Origin: Candidatus Enterococcus ferrettii
Lineage (GTDB): Bacteria; Bacillota; Bacilli; Lactobacillales; Enterococcaceae
Assembly (NCBI RefSeq): GCF_017377655.1
Contig: NZ_JAFREL010000093.1
Coordinates: 1 to 14,819 of the forward strand
Direction of reading: 5' to 3'
Length of the DNA: 14,819 nucleotides
Numbering within the stretch: the first letter of the stretch is position 1; each line of letters starts with the position of its first letter. The translations under genes were made by a program, and so were the position numbers. Positions 6,434 to 14,566 of the stretch are shown here, one piece after another. The notes under the pieces are model-generated. The model searched no databases, was not told where the DNA came from, and saw only the letters and a program-made list of their open reading frames with translations.

Positions 6434-7284
6434 ACTAATTCCCTCCCAGTTACTTCTAAAAAGACCTTTTCTAATGTTGGTTCGCAGGAATGAATGGCTG
6501 CCAGGCTGTCTTCTGCCAGCCATTGATCAATTTTAGCTCTCGTTTCATTCGAATGAGCCAAGGTTAGCTCCTTCCCATTCTTCAATGTTATCTGATAGAA
6601 CTTGTCACGATTGAATTTTAGACACAGCTCTTTTGGACTGCCACTCTCCACAATGAGTCCGTCATTCAGTAAAGCGACTTGATCACATAATTTAGCGGCT
6701 TCTTCCATATTATGAGTGGTTAAAAAGATGGCTGTTCCTTTTTGTTTTAATTCCAACAGTAATTGATAGACTGCTTCTGAGGTACTGGGATCAAGTCCGC
6801 TGGTTGGTTCATCCAAGAATAGAACCTTGGGCTCGTGTAAAATGGATCGGGCCAAAACTAAACGCTGCTTCATCCCTTTTGACAGCTTACCAGCCAGCTT
6901 TTTCTTGTGCTCCAACAAGCCGACCTTTTGCAGCAGCAGCTCAACGCGTTTTTTATCAATTCCCAATATCCGAGCGAAAAAGCTCAGATTTTGATAAACG
7001 CTCATCTTCTCATATAACCCGCTGTTGTCAGTAATGATGCCGATTTGCTGATAGATCGTCTCATTGATTTGTTCAACCGGTTTCCCTAAGACTGAGGCTT
7101 TGCCGGCACTTTGAGTAAGCTGTCCAGTCAATATTTTGATGGTTGTGGTTTTCCCTGCTCCTGATGGGCCTAAGAATCCAAAAATTTCACCTGGTTGGAC
7201 AGAAAAGCTTAAGTCTTTTAAAGCTGTTTCCTTTCTAAATTGTTTTGCTAAATGATCCACTTGAATCACGGATGAATTTTCCAT
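6430..7284 (-). CDS. ABC-2 exporter ATPase, CcmA family
   Basis: This 284-residue ATPase has intact motifs: Walker A GPSGAGKTT at 39-47 (Lys45), signature LSKGM at 134-138, Walker B VLFLDE ending Asp158-Glu159, D-loop SGLD, and switch His191. The C-terminus carries EPTLEKVFLEVTGREL, the hallmark of ATPases that pair with ABC-2 permeases. The start ATG has AAGGAG 10 bases upstream. It lies 177 bases downstream of the LytTR-type regulator gene, and that gap holds phased direct repeats. The permease gene overlaps its stop codon. Homologues export bacteriocins, antimicrobial peptides or toxic ions, and a self-protection or stress role is likely but unproven. Confidence 0.9.
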   Translation of the reverse strand: MENSSVIQVDHLAKQFRKETALKDLSFSVQPGEIFGFLGPSGAGKTTTIKILTGQLTQSAGKASVLGKPVEQINETIYQQIGIITDNSGLYEKMSVYQNLSFFARILGIDKKRVELLLQKVGLLEHKKKLAGKLSKGMKQRLVLARSILHEPKVLFLDEPTSGLDPSTSEAVYQLLLELKQKGTAIFLTTHNMEEAAKLCDQVALLNDGLIVESGSPKELCLKFNRDKFYQITLKNGKELTLAHSNETRAKIDQWLAEDSLAAIHSCEPTLEKVFLEVTGRELV

Positions 7285-7376
7285 GCTGATTCTGCTCCTT
7301 CACTAGTATCAATTAAGCAGTCGCTGTTTTCGACTTCTCTAACACCTATCTTAGCGAAGGAAATGGAAAAAGACGT

Positions 7377-7408
7377 AAAAAACGGGCGAATTGTACGCCA
7401 TTTCGCCC
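7377..7408 (-). terminator. Rho-independent terminator between regulator and exporter genes
   Basis: GGGCGAA (7384-7390) pairs with TTCGCCC (7402-7408) around an 11-base loop. On the minus strand a G and then six T residues (7382-7377) follow. The hairpin loop and one arm contain one of the GTAC direct repeats, so protein binding and RNA folding share the same bases. Confidence 0.7.
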
Positions 7409-7460
7409 CAAATGTACGAAATACAGGCTGAAAATAAGCAATTCCAACCTGAATTGTACC
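7389..7460 (-). promoter_or_regulatory. Phased GTAC direct repeats, likely LytTR operator
   Basis: On the minus strand three similar 9-mers occur: GGTACAATT (7460-7452), CGTACATTT (7418-7410) and CGTACAATT (7397-7389). Their offsets are 42 and 21 bases, that is four and two helical turns. LytTR-domain regulators such as AgrA, ComE and PlnC are known to bind direct repeats at about 21-base spacing. The array begins 1 base after the stop codon of the LytTR regulator and lies ahead of the exporter ATPase. A weak -10 (TAAGAT, 7353-7348) lies 35 bases downstream of the last repeat without a good -35, as expected for an activated promoter. Confidence 0.6.
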
Positions 7461-7461
7461 T

Positions 7462-8457
7462 TTATCCTTCAATTAATTGCTTCATTTCCTCCAAACGAGT
7501 TCGAGATAACGGAAGCTTGTTGGCAGAGTTTCCTTTCAGAATAAGTGTATAACTATTTTTAGAATAGCTGATTAGTTCAGAAATTCTTTGCAGATTTACC
7601 AGATACGAACGGTGACAACGGAAAAAACCAAAGTGTGCCAGCTTCTCTTCTAACTCAGTCATTGTTAAGACTGAAGGAAAATATTCTTCCCCAATGCGAA
7701 TATTGCTGACACTATTAATACTTTCAATATAGTCAATTTCATTGGGACTGAAAAAGATGGTTTTGTCAGCTAATTTGCACGCAACTTTAAAAACATTCCT
7801 TGGCTGTAAATGATGGCTTTCATTCTCTGATGTGGAGGGTGAATCTTCCGAAACCAAATCAGTTTTTTCTAGTCCAATAGTTCGTTGATAGCGGTAAATA
7901 TCTTTACTTAGCAATAACAACTCTTCAATATAGTAAGCAGTGAAAAGAGTCGCTATTTCTTGTTGGCGAATATATTCTAAGGCTCTTAAATACAGTTCGA
8001 TTCCCTCATCAGTCAAATTCGTTAAGGGACTCTCAATGAGCAGCACCTGAGGCTGAAATAAAAATAGTCGGAATAAGCTGACTCGCTTTTTTTGATCTGG
8101 ATTCAGCTGTTTCACCTTCGTTTGCCAAACATCTAGCAACGAGAAGGCCTCTATTTGCGACTCCAAATTTACAGGATAATTGGCTATCTTTTTGAAAAAC
8201 TTTAAATAGCCGCTGACAGTTAGATTCTCATACAACCCATCATCCTTCATTTCTGAAAGCAGTCCTGTTGTCTGACATTCAACAGTACCACTGGAGGGTG
8301 CCACTTTCCCTGTGATTAATTTAAACAATAGTTGACTTTCTTCATGGGTCATTTTGATGCCGACTTGATCATTCTTGTTGAGGGTCAAACTAATATTTTT
8401 CAGAATGAACTGATTGTTTTTTTGTTTCATTACATTTTCGAGGTTAATTAAGTTCAA
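7462..8457 (-). CDS. Regulator fusing a degenerate ABC domain to a LytTR DNA-binding domain
   Basis: This 331-residue protein has an ABC-ATPase-like N-terminal domain (about 1-195), a polar linker (about 196-220) and a LytTR DNA-binding domain (about 222-331). The LytTR hallmark is FFRCHRSYLVNL at 278-289. The ABC part keeps the fold pattern (LFKLITG, TVSGYLKFF, VLLIES) but lacks catalytic residues. The Walker A position reads GIKMTHEES with no Lys-Thr, the signature reads LNPDQ, Walker B has Glu-Ser instead of Asp-Glu, and switch His is Tyr175. It probably cannot hydrolyse ATP. It likely senses or docks to the adjacent exporter, which is an inference. The start is TTG with GGAAGTGGAG upstream. 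ATG at codon 10 is the alternative. Confidence 0.85.
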   Translation of the reverse strand: MNLINLENVMKQKNNQFILKNISLTLNKNDQVGIKMTHEESQLLFKLITGKVAPSSGTVECQTTGLLSEMKDDGLYENLTVSGYLKFFKKIANYPVNLESQIEAFSLLDVWQTKVKQLNPDQKKRVSLFRLFLFQPQVLLIESPLTNLTDEGIELYLRALEYIRQQEIATLFTAYYIEELLLLSKDIYRYQRTIGLEKTDLVSEDSPSTSENESHHLQPRNVFKVACKLADKTIFFSPNEIDYIESINSVSNIRIGEEYFPSVLTMTELEEKLAHFGFFRCHRSYLVNLQRISELISYSKNSYTLILKGNSANKLPLSRTRLEEMKQLIEG

Positions 8458-8489
8458 CGTATCTCCACTTCCAATAATTTGTTTTTCTC

Positions 8490-8495
8490 ATTATA
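8490..8495 (-). promoter_or_regulatory. -10 box of the regulator gene promoter
   Basis: A perfect TATAAT on the minus strand lies 33 bases before the TTG start and downstream of the asnS terminator. The -35 region at 17-18 bases (GCTTAT or AGCTTA) is poor, so activation may be needed. Predicted transcription starts near 8483. Confidence 0.65.
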
Positions 8496-8560
8496 CCTGA
8501 TTTTTTTGCCAAATAAGCTGAAAAAATTATCTTGCTGCATTCAGCGTTTAATAAACAGTA

Positions 8561-8589
8561 AAAAAGGCTAGGCAAATTTGCCTAACCTT
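8561..8589 (-). terminator. Strong Rho-independent terminator after asnS
   Basis: The bases 8564-8576 are complementary to 8577-8589 apart from one G-U pair in the transcript. In the RNA the core reads TAGGCAAATTTGCCTA with flanking AAGG and CCTT, followed by T residues (8565-8561). It begins 8 bases after the asnS stop codon and separates the housekeeping operon from the exporter module. Confidence 0.9.
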
Positions 8590-8596
8590 AAGCTGC

Positions 8597-9895
8597 TTAT
8601 GGATAAATCCGGTTCAACAGACGTGGGAATGGACTTGCTTCACGTACGTGTTCGATTCCTGCAAGGAAGGTAATTGTACGTTCTAAACCAAGACCAAAAC
8701 CAGAATGAGGAACGCTGCCGTATCTGCGTAAATCTAAATACCATGAGTATTCTTCTTCGTCCAGACCGGCTTCACGAATTTGTTCTAGCAAGTATTCATA
8801 ATCCGTTGCCCGTTCAGAGCCGCCGATAATTTCGCCGTAGCCTTCTGGAGCAATCATATCTGCACAAATGACCAGATCTTCTCTGGTTGGATGTGGCTTC
8901 ATGTAGAATGGTTTGATTGCCTTTGGATAATTCAAAATAAAGACTGGACGGTCAAAGGAATTGGCGATAAACGTTTCGTGAGGAGAACCAAAATCATCTC
9001 CCCATTCAATATCCTCAAAGCCATTTTCTTTCAATAATTCCACAGCATCATCGTAAGAAATACGTGGATAAGGTAATTGGGTATAGCGTTTCAAGACTTC
9101 TTTGTCACGACCTAAGACGTCTAGTGAGTATTCACAGTTATCTAAAACACTTTGTACCAGGTAAGCCACGTATTGCTCCTGAACTTCTAAACTTTCCTCC
9201 TGGTGCATGAAGGCCATTTCTGGTTCAATCATCCAGAATTCGATCAAATGACGGCGAGTTTTAGATTTCTCTGCTCGGAAGGTTGGTCCAAATGAGAAGA
9301 CTTTCCCCAATGCCATAGCAGCAGCTTCCATATAAAGCTGACCGCTTTGTGACAAGTAAGCTTTTTGATCAAAATAATTGGTTTCAAACAGGTCGGTGGT
9401 TCCTTCTGGAGCGGATCCAGTTAGAATTGGCGGATCAATTTTGACAAAACCGTTGTTGTTAAAGAATTCATAGGTCGCACGAATGATTTCGTTGCGGATC
9501 AGCATGATTGCGTGCTGCTGAGAAGAACGCAACCATAAGTGACGATGATCCATTAAGAAGTCAACGCCGTGTTCTTTCGGTGTAATTGGATAATCATGAC
9601 TTTCGCCAACGACTTCAATTGATTTGACACCTAACTCATAGCCAAATTTGGAACGAGTATCCTCACGAATTTCACCCGTGACCCAAACAGAGGTTTCTTG
9701 GGTTAAATCTTTGGCAAGCTGGAAGATTTCCTCGCCAACCTCGTTTTTTACAACCACCGCTTGAAAATAAGCAGTTCCGTCACGAAGCTGCAGGAAAGAA
9801 ATCTTTCCGCTAGAGCGCTTGTTGGCTACCCAAGCACCAATTTTTACGGTCTCGCCAACATGGTTTTTGGCATCAATAATTTGAATCTGTTTCAC
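8597..9895 (-). CDS. asnS: Asparaginyl-tRNA synthetase
   Basis: This 432-residue class II aminoacyl-tRNA synthetase joins asparagine to tRNA-Asn. The N-terminal OB-fold anticodon-binding domain is seen at about 15-100 ([24 protein letters not shown]). The catalytic domain follows with class II motif 2 at [21 protein letters not shown] (Phe206, Arg207, Glu209) and motif 3 at [16 protein letters not shown] (Glu405, Arg406). Length and full-length similarity match Bacillus AsnS of about 430 residues, and the absence of the bacterial AspRS insertion domain supports AsnS over AspS. The start is GTG with AGGAGAG 7 bases upstream. It lies 37 bases after aspB in the same operon and is followed by a terminator. 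No T-box leader is visible directly upstream. Confidence 0.97.
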   Translation of the reverse strand: MKQIQIIDAKNHVGETVKIGAWVANKRSSGKISFLQLRDGTAYFQAVVVKNEVGEEIFQLAKDLTQETSVWVTGEIREDTRSKFGYELGVKSIEVVGESHDYPITPKEHGVDFLMDHRHLWLRSSQQHAIMLIRNEIIRATYEFFNNNGFVKIDPPILTGSAPEGTTDLFETNYFDQKAYLSQSGQLYMEAAAMALGKVFSFGPTFRAEKSKTRRHLIEFWMIEPEMAFMHQEESLEVQEQYVAYLVQSVLDNCEYSLDVLGRDKEVLKRYTQLPYPRISYDDAVELLKENGFEDIEWGDDFGSPHETFIANSFDRPVFILNYPKAIKPFYMKPHPTREDLVICADMIAPEGYGEIIGGSERATDYEYLLEQIREAGLDEEEYSWYLDLRRYGSVPHSGFGLGLERTITFLAGIEHVREASPFPRLLNRIYP

Positions 9896-9932
9896 AAACG
9901 TCTCTCCTATCTTTTATCCCGAACCGTCTTTT

Positions 9933-11120
9933 TTACTTTTGACTATTTTCGATGAAACGTCGAATGCGAACCACTGCTTCTTCTAAATCTTCCATACTGC
10001 TGGAGTAGCTCATGCGAACATTTTCCGGTGCTCCAAAGCCTTCACCTGTCACAAGGGCAACATGCTCTTGTTCTAATAGGTCATTTACCCAAGTAGTTAC
10101 GTTATTGTAACCACCAAGCTCCATAGCCCCTTTAATGTTAGGGAACAAATAGAAAGCCCCCTGTGGTTTTTTCAGCTCAAAGCCTGGCAATGCCGCAACC
10201 TTCGGATAAATTGTATTCAAGCGTTCTTCAAAAGCGATGCGCATTTCACGAACGGTTGATTGATCTCCTAGTAAAGCTTCAAGTGCTGCAACCTGACTGA
10301 CAGCGGTTGGATTACTTGTTGATTGGGAAACAATATCGGACATGCCTGTGATGATCTCTGCATTTCCAATCGCATACCCAATTCGCCAACCGGTCATTGC
10401 GAAGGTTTTAGAAACACCATTGATAATAATGGTTTGTTTTGCAATCTCGTCAGATAATGACGCCATATACGGCGCATGCTTGCCATTATAAACCAATCGT
10501 GCATAGATATCATCGGAAACGATCAGGATATCCTTTTCTACCGCCCATTCGCCGATTGCCCGCAATTCATCCTCAGTATAGATCATTCCTGTTGGATTAG
10601 AAGGAGAGTTCAGCAAAATAGCCTGAGTTTTATCGGTTAATGCTTCATCTAGCTGTTCTACTGTAATTTTATAATCGTTTTCCTGTTTAGTTTCCACCAA
10701 AACAGGGACGCCTTCAGCTAATTTAACCTGCTCACCATAGCTTACCCAGTAAGGAACCGGAATAATTACTTCATCACCGGCATCCAAAATTGTTTGGAAC
10801 AACGCGTACAAAGCGAATTTCGCTCCGCTGGTAACAATGACCTGGTTTGCTTCAAGATCCAAGCCATAATCGCGCTTAGTTACTTTAATGATCGCATCCT
10901 TTAATTCAGGAGTACCACCGGCAGCCGTATAGAAGCTGACTTTTCCACTTTTAATAGCCTCGATCGCTGCTTCTTCAATATTGTCTGGTGTAGTGAAGTC
11001 AGGTTCGCCGACCGTCAATCCAATCACGTTGTATCCTTTTGCTTTTAGTTCTCTTACTTTTGCGGTTGCCGCTAATGTTACTGATGATTCTAGGTTCTGC
11101 ACACGTTTTGATAATTTCAT
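9933..11120 (-). CDS. aspB: Pyridoxal-phosphate aspartate aminotransferase, class I
   Basis: This 395-residue enzyme transfers the amino group between aspartate and 2-oxoglutarate, supplying aspartate for asparagine, lysine and nucleotide synthesis. The PLP lysine is Lys238 in the motif NGVSKTFAMTGWRIGYA. The substrate and cofactor motifs SPSNPTG, SDDIYARLVY and the C-terminal VRMSYSSS arginine are present. I chose the ATG at 11120 because GGGGAG lies 8 bases upstream and the product then begins MKLSKRV, like Bacillus AspB (MKLAKRV). The ATG six bases earlier sits only 2 bases from the ribosome binding site. The gene is between ypmB and asnS, the conserved Firmicutes arrangement. Confidence 0.95.
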   Translation of the reverse strand: MKLSKRVQNLESSVTLAATAKVRELKAKGYNVIGLTVGEPDFTTPDNIEEAAIEAIKSGKVSFYTAAGGTPELKDAIIKVTKRDYGLDLEANQVIVTSGAKFALYALFQTILDAGDEVIIPVPYWVSYGEQVKLAEGVPVLVETKQENDYKITVEQLDEALTDKTQAILLNSPSNPTGMIYTEDELRAIGEWAVEKDILIVSDDIYARLVYNGKHAPYMASLSDEIAKQTIIINGVSKTFAMTGWRIGYAIGNAEIITGMSDIVSQSTSNPTAVSQVAALEALLGDQSTVREMRIAFEERLNTIYPKVAALPGFELKKPQGAFYLFPNIKGAMELGGYNNVTTWVNDLLEQEHVALVTGEGFGAPENVRMSYSSSMEDLEEAVVRIRRFIENSQK

Positions 11121-11144
11121 CGCCATAACTCCCCTACCAAGTTT

Positions 11145-11633
11145 TTAACTAACGTTTTGTATTTCTTCACCGTCTTCAAAGGAAAACAGGTAATAACTGA
11201 TGGCACCCTCTTGATCCTTGCCAGTAATTTCCCAGACCGGTTGATCTTTGAATTTGCCAAGACTGGCTTTTTCAATCATGATCTCCGGATGAGCGGCTTG
11301 CATTTGCTTCGTCACAGCGTCTTCTGTCAAACCATCGGCAGCGTCTATTACCTGGATATTTTGTCCGGATTTAGGAATAATCACGACAATTTCTTTGCCA
11401 GACTGATCCTCACCAGTAACAGTAAAGTACGTCTGATCGCGATTAAACCAATAGAAATTCTCTACCGTTTCAAGGTTAGCATGTTGCTTAGCTAAGTCGA
11501 CTGCTTCTTTCTTCGCTTGCTGCATCGGACGGTTGGAACGGATAAACAAAATTGTTCCCGACACAATGATAATCAGCAGTATAGCGACTAAACCGATGAT
11601 CCATTTATTTACTTTTGATCTCCATGTATCCAA
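11145..11633 (-). CDS. ypmB: YpmB-like membrane-anchored protein (DUF5590/PepSY-like)
   Basis: This 162-residue protein has a short positive start, one transmembrane segment at about 11-32, and an extracytoplasmic domain made of two PepSY-like repeats. The blocks NFYWFNRDQTYFTVTGEDQSGK and ISYYLFSFEDGEEI resemble the YpmB family of Bacillales and Lactobacillales. Its role is not established. The start is TTG at 11633, with AAAGGAG 9 bases before. The nearby ATG at 11640 is only 2 bases from the ribosome binding site and is in a frame that stops after 11 codons. It lies between dinG and aspB, as expected from Bacillus gene order, with an extended -10 promoter just upstream. Confidence 0.85.
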   Translation of the reverse strand: MDTWRSKVNKWIIGLVAILLIIIVSGTILFIRSNRPMQQAKKEAVDLAKQHANLETVENFYWFNRDQTYFTVTGEDQSGKEIVVIIPKSGQNIQVIDAADGLTEDAVTKQMQAAHPEIMIEKASLGKFKDQPVWEITGKDQEGAISYYLFSFEDGEEIQNVS

Positions 11634-11661
11634 AAAGCATAACTCCTTTCAGATAAGCCCC

Positions 11662-11670
11662 ATTATACCA
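11662..11670 (-). promoter_or_regulatory. Extended -10 promoter for ypmB-aspB-asnS
   Basis: On the minus strand TGGTATAAT (11670-11662) gives a perfect -10 with the extended TGn motif, within the 53 bases between dinG and ypmB. No matching -35 is present, which is usual for extended -10 promoters. It would let aspB and asnS be expressed apart from dinG. Confidence 0.65.
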
Positions 11671-11686
11671 AAAGAATTCATCTTCC

Positions 11687-14440
11687 TCACTCATTCTCAG
11701 TAGTTTTCTCAGAATTTAAAAATTCGTGGGTCTTTTCAATGATTTCTGGCAGACTAGCTTCTTCGATTGGCAGTTCTTTTGGTAAAGCCTTACGCAGCCT
11801 TTGACCATAACCAGCGGTTAAAAAGCGGCGATCCAAAAGAATCATAACCCCTTTGTCCGTTTCAGAACGAATCAGGCGTCCTAAAGCTTGCCGTAATCTC
11901 AAAGCGGTATGAGGGACTGCTTCTTGGAAAAAGGGATTCACACCCTGTTCCTCTAAATAATCGTTGCGGATTTTCACCAGTGGACGTCTCGGATTTTCAA
12001 ATGGCAGTCTCGTAACTACCATAATTTGCAAGACTTCACCAGGCAAATCCACACCCTCCCAAAAGCTGTCAGCACCAAACAGCAGCGCGTCTTCTGAAAG
12101 CAAAAAGCGTTTCAGCAGTTTTTCACGGCTGCCGCCAATCCCTTGAGCCAATACTTCACGACCTTCGTTTAACAAAGGTACCTTCAGGTGGTGATACACC
12201 CGATTCAAAATCTCATGAGAAGTAAACAAAACCAAAATAGGTCGTTTCTCAGCTTCAGCTAAGTCACGAATGACCTCCGCTAAATACTGAGCATAACGCT
12301 CGGATGAAGACTCTTGAATCGCAATTCCCTCATCTGGCAGGAAAAGCCGAGCCTGTCTAGCATAATCGTATGGACTTGGAATCACTTTTAATGAAGCATC
12401 TGGAATACCCCAGCGTTTCGGAAAATACTGACGATCACTGCCAGATTTCAAGGTTCCGCCAATGTAAAGAATCTGCTCATAGCGCTCGTACCACTTTGCT
12501 TCTGGCAGTAATGAAGCAGTCAAATCCTGAAAATGTAAGGTCTGGCCGCGATCATCCAGCCAATGTACGTACCGAGCCGCCCATTGTTCGCAAAAGGCTT
12601 CAAAGGCCTCTTGCTGCTGCTGCAAACCTTCAAACCAGTCAATAAACGTATTCCAGTGTGTTTGCTGCAAAATCGTAAAGCTTTCTTTATGGTTCATAAA
12701 ATAGTTCTGGCATTGATCGGCTAAGGTTAGAGCATCCTCATATAGTCGCTCCACTCGCTGAATCAAATGCTCCCCAGTTACCGACAAAGTGTCCATTTGC
12801 TCTTTAGAAATAATCGTTGAATCAGTCGTTGTCAGCTGCCCCAACTCTACATATAAATCTGTTAAGTCTTCAATTAATTCTTCGGCGATATCTTCCAGCA
12901 GTTCAATGCCATGGGAAATCGCCTGGTCTTTCACTGCTAATTCCTGCCATTGTTGAAAAGCTGCAGCCTCCTTTAAACGATTAATTTCTCGTTGAATGGC
13001 CAATATACTCAGCTGGCGAGTGCTGACCCGCTCCAATACCCGATTTAAATGATGCGCTTCATCAATGATCAAATACGGGCTGGCTGGAAGCTGAAAGGTC
13101 TTTCGCTGATTTTCCTGAGCCAAAAAGGCATGGTTAGTAATAATAATGTTGCTTTGTTTTAGCTTGGCTTGACGATGGCGCAGAAAGTCAACCTGATAGA
13201 AGGGATTATGAACAACCAAGGTATCTAGTCCTTGATGCCCTATTTCTTGCCAAAAGGTATGGCGCAGGCTGGTCATATTTAATTCATCAAAATCACCAGT
13301 TTCGGTTTGAGTTAGCCAAACCAGCACAGCCATTTGATAAAAGGCATATTGTTTTTGTTCTGTTTCTTTCTGCAAGGTTTGGTAAAAACGAGCCAAGTCA
13401 ATATAATGGCTGCTGCTTTTCATGACCACAGCCTGCAGCGGCTGATGCAGCAGCTGATTCAAAGCTGGCAAATCATGTACCAGCATCTGCTCTTGCAGCA
13501 ACAATGAAACGGTACTGACAATCAGCGGTTTCTCTGGTGTTGCCAGATAACTCATAGGCAGCAAGTAGCCCATGGTTTTCCCGAGACCTGTGGCTGCCTC
13601 TACCAAAACGTTCTTCTCAGTTTTCTTATTAAAAAAATCATAGACAAGATTCATCAGACGAGCCTGTTCTTTTCGAAAAACTAGTTGATCTTGATACAAC
13701 CCCTCTTTGGCTTTCTTGGAACGAGGATAGGGCTTTTTCTCATAATAAGTTTCCTCATAGAGAGGGACTTTCTTTTTCTTCAGAGCCAAGCCGTGAACAA
13801 TTTCCAGATTCGATGATAAAGGCGTAGGATGGTCCTTCATCTCCTCAGCCAGCTCGATTAAGTATTCTTGTGTTTGGAAAGCCATATGGTCAGATAAACG
13901 GATGATTTCCTCCACAGTCGCTAATGGCAGATTTTTGATCGTTTTTTCAATTTTTAACAATAATTGCGCCGTGACTTCTGCATCGCTGTCAGCTTGGTGA
14001 GGATTCTCATGGGTTAATTGAAATTCATGAGCTAAATCACTTAATCGAAAGCTTAAGGTTGTCGGGAAAAAGACTTGTGATAATTCAACAGTATCAATCC
14101 CGGGAATACGCAATTCAGGCATCCCACAGCGGGCCAATTCATTACTTAAAAAGGGATAGTCAAAAAATATATTATGTGCGACAAAGATTGTGTCAGCTAA
14201 CAGGTTATAAATAGTTAAGGCGACATCCTCAAAATAAGGGGCTTTACGAACACGCTGGTTAGTAAGGCCGGTTAGATGCTGGATCTGCTTTGAGATCTTT
14301 TGATCCGGGTTAATATCGGTGGCAAACCGACCGACGATCTTGCCAGCTTCTACCAGTACACACCCAAATTGAATAATTCGGTCGGTCTTTGGATCCGTCC
14401 CGGTAGTTTCGATATCAACAACCGCATAAGTTTTAGTCAT
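11687..14440 (-). CDS. dinG: DinG-type protein: DEDDh exonuclease fused to superfamily 2 helicase-like domain
   Basis: This 917-residue cytoplasmic DNA metabolism protein begins with a DnaQ-like 3'-5' exonuclease domain (about 1-165). Catalytic residues are Asp9 and Glu11 (VVDIETTG), Asp94 (VAHNIFFDYPFL), and His148 and Asp153 (HQADSD). A helicase-like region follows: Walker A EAATGLGKT at 281-289, DEAH at 460-463, and motif VI QALGRLIR at 851-858. The four cysteines of the iron-sulphur cluster of E. coli DinG are missing; no cysteine occurs between Walker A and the DEAH box. This matches the Gram-positive type, for which the Staphylococcus aureus protein is reported as an exonuclease without helicase activity. 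The ATG start has AAGGAGGGG 4 bases upstream and a good promoter. Confidence 0.95.
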   Translation of the reverse strand: MTKTYAVVDIETTGTDPKTDRIIQFGCVLVEAGKIVGRFATDINPDQKISKQIQHLTGLTNQRVRKAPYFEDVALTIYNLLADTIFVAHNIFFDYPFLSNELARCGMPELRIPGIDTVELSQVFFPTTLSFRLSDLAHEFQLTHENPHQADSDAEVTAQLLLKIEKTIKNLPLATVEEIIRLSDHMAFQTQEYLIELAEEMKDHPTPLSSNLEIVHGLALKKKKVPLYEETYYEKKPYPRSKKAKEGLYQDQLVFRKEQARLMNLVYDFFNKKTEKNVLVEAATGLGKTMGYLLPMSYLATPEKPLIVSTVSLLLQEQMLVHDLPALNQLLHQPLQAVVMKSSSHYIDLARFYQTLQKETEQKQYAFYQMAVLVWLTQTETGDFDELNMTSLRHTFWQEIGHQGLDTLVVHNPFYQVDFLRHRQAKLKQSNIIITNHAFLAQENQRKTFQLPASPYLIIDEAHHLNRVLERVSTRQLSILAIQREINRLKEAAAFQQWQELAVKDQAISHGIELLEDIAEELIEDLTDLYVELGQLTTTDSTIISKEQMDTLSVTGEHLIQRVERLYEDALTLADQCQNYFMNHKESFTILQQTHWNTFIDWFEGLQQQQEAFEAFCEQWAARYVHWLDDRGQTLHFQDLTASLLPEAKWYERYEQILYIGGTLKSGSDRQYFPKRWGIPDASLKVIPSPYDYARQARLFLPDEGIAIQESSSERYAQYLAEVIRDLAEAEKRPILVLFTSHEILNRVYHHLKVPLLNEGREVLAQGIGGSREKLLKRFLLSEDALLFGADSFWEGVDLPGEVLQIMVVTRLPFENPRRPLVKIRNDYLEEQGVNPFFQEAVPHTALRLRQALGRLIRSETDKGVMILLDRRFLTAGYGQRLRKALPKELPIEEASLPEIIEKTHEFLNSEKTTENE

Positions 14441-14460
14441 ACTGCCCCTCCTTCTTTAGC

Positions 14461-14490
14461 ATTATAGCTGAATTTCAGTCTTTTTAACAA
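14461..14490 (-). promoter_or_regulatory. SigA-type promoter of dinG
   Basis: On the minus strand -35 TTGTTA (14490-14485) and a perfect -10 TATAAT (14466-14461) are separated by 18 bases. The spacer contains the short inverted repeat CTGAAATTCAG. The leader would be only about 14 bases, starting right at the ribosome binding site. Confidence 0.75.
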
Positions 14491-14532
14491 CTTTCCAATT
14501 GAAGAAACAAATGAAAATTGAGAATTTCACAT

Positions 14533-14566
14533 AAAAAATAGTGCCAGTTTAGAAACGAACACTATT
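14533..14566 (-). terminator. Weak terminator-like hairpin upstream of dinG
   Basis: AATAGTG (14537-14543) pairs with CACTATT (14560-14566) around a 16-base loop. On the minus strand the stem leads into six T residues (14538-14533), two of them within the stem. It would end transcripts coming from beyond the window. An overlapping inverted repeat, AACGAA (14554-14559) with TTCGTT (14565-14570), competes for the same bases. Confidence 0.5.

Noticed and set aside
6108..6536. 142-codon plus-strand frame opposite the ABC-2 permease
   Set aside because: It is a shadow of the hydrophobic codons of the permease and the end of the ATPase gene. There is no promoter or ribosome binding site.
7266..7472. 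68-codon minus-strand frame in the gap between regulator and exporter ATPase
   Set aside because: It starts inside the end of the regulator gene, runs through the terminator hairpin and direct repeats and into the ATPase gene, lacks a ribosome binding site and has no recognisable protein features.
9896..9932. T-box leader for asnS
   Set aside because: Only 37 bases separate aspB from asnS, too short for a T-box. I saw no T-box consensus upstream of dinG or ypmB.
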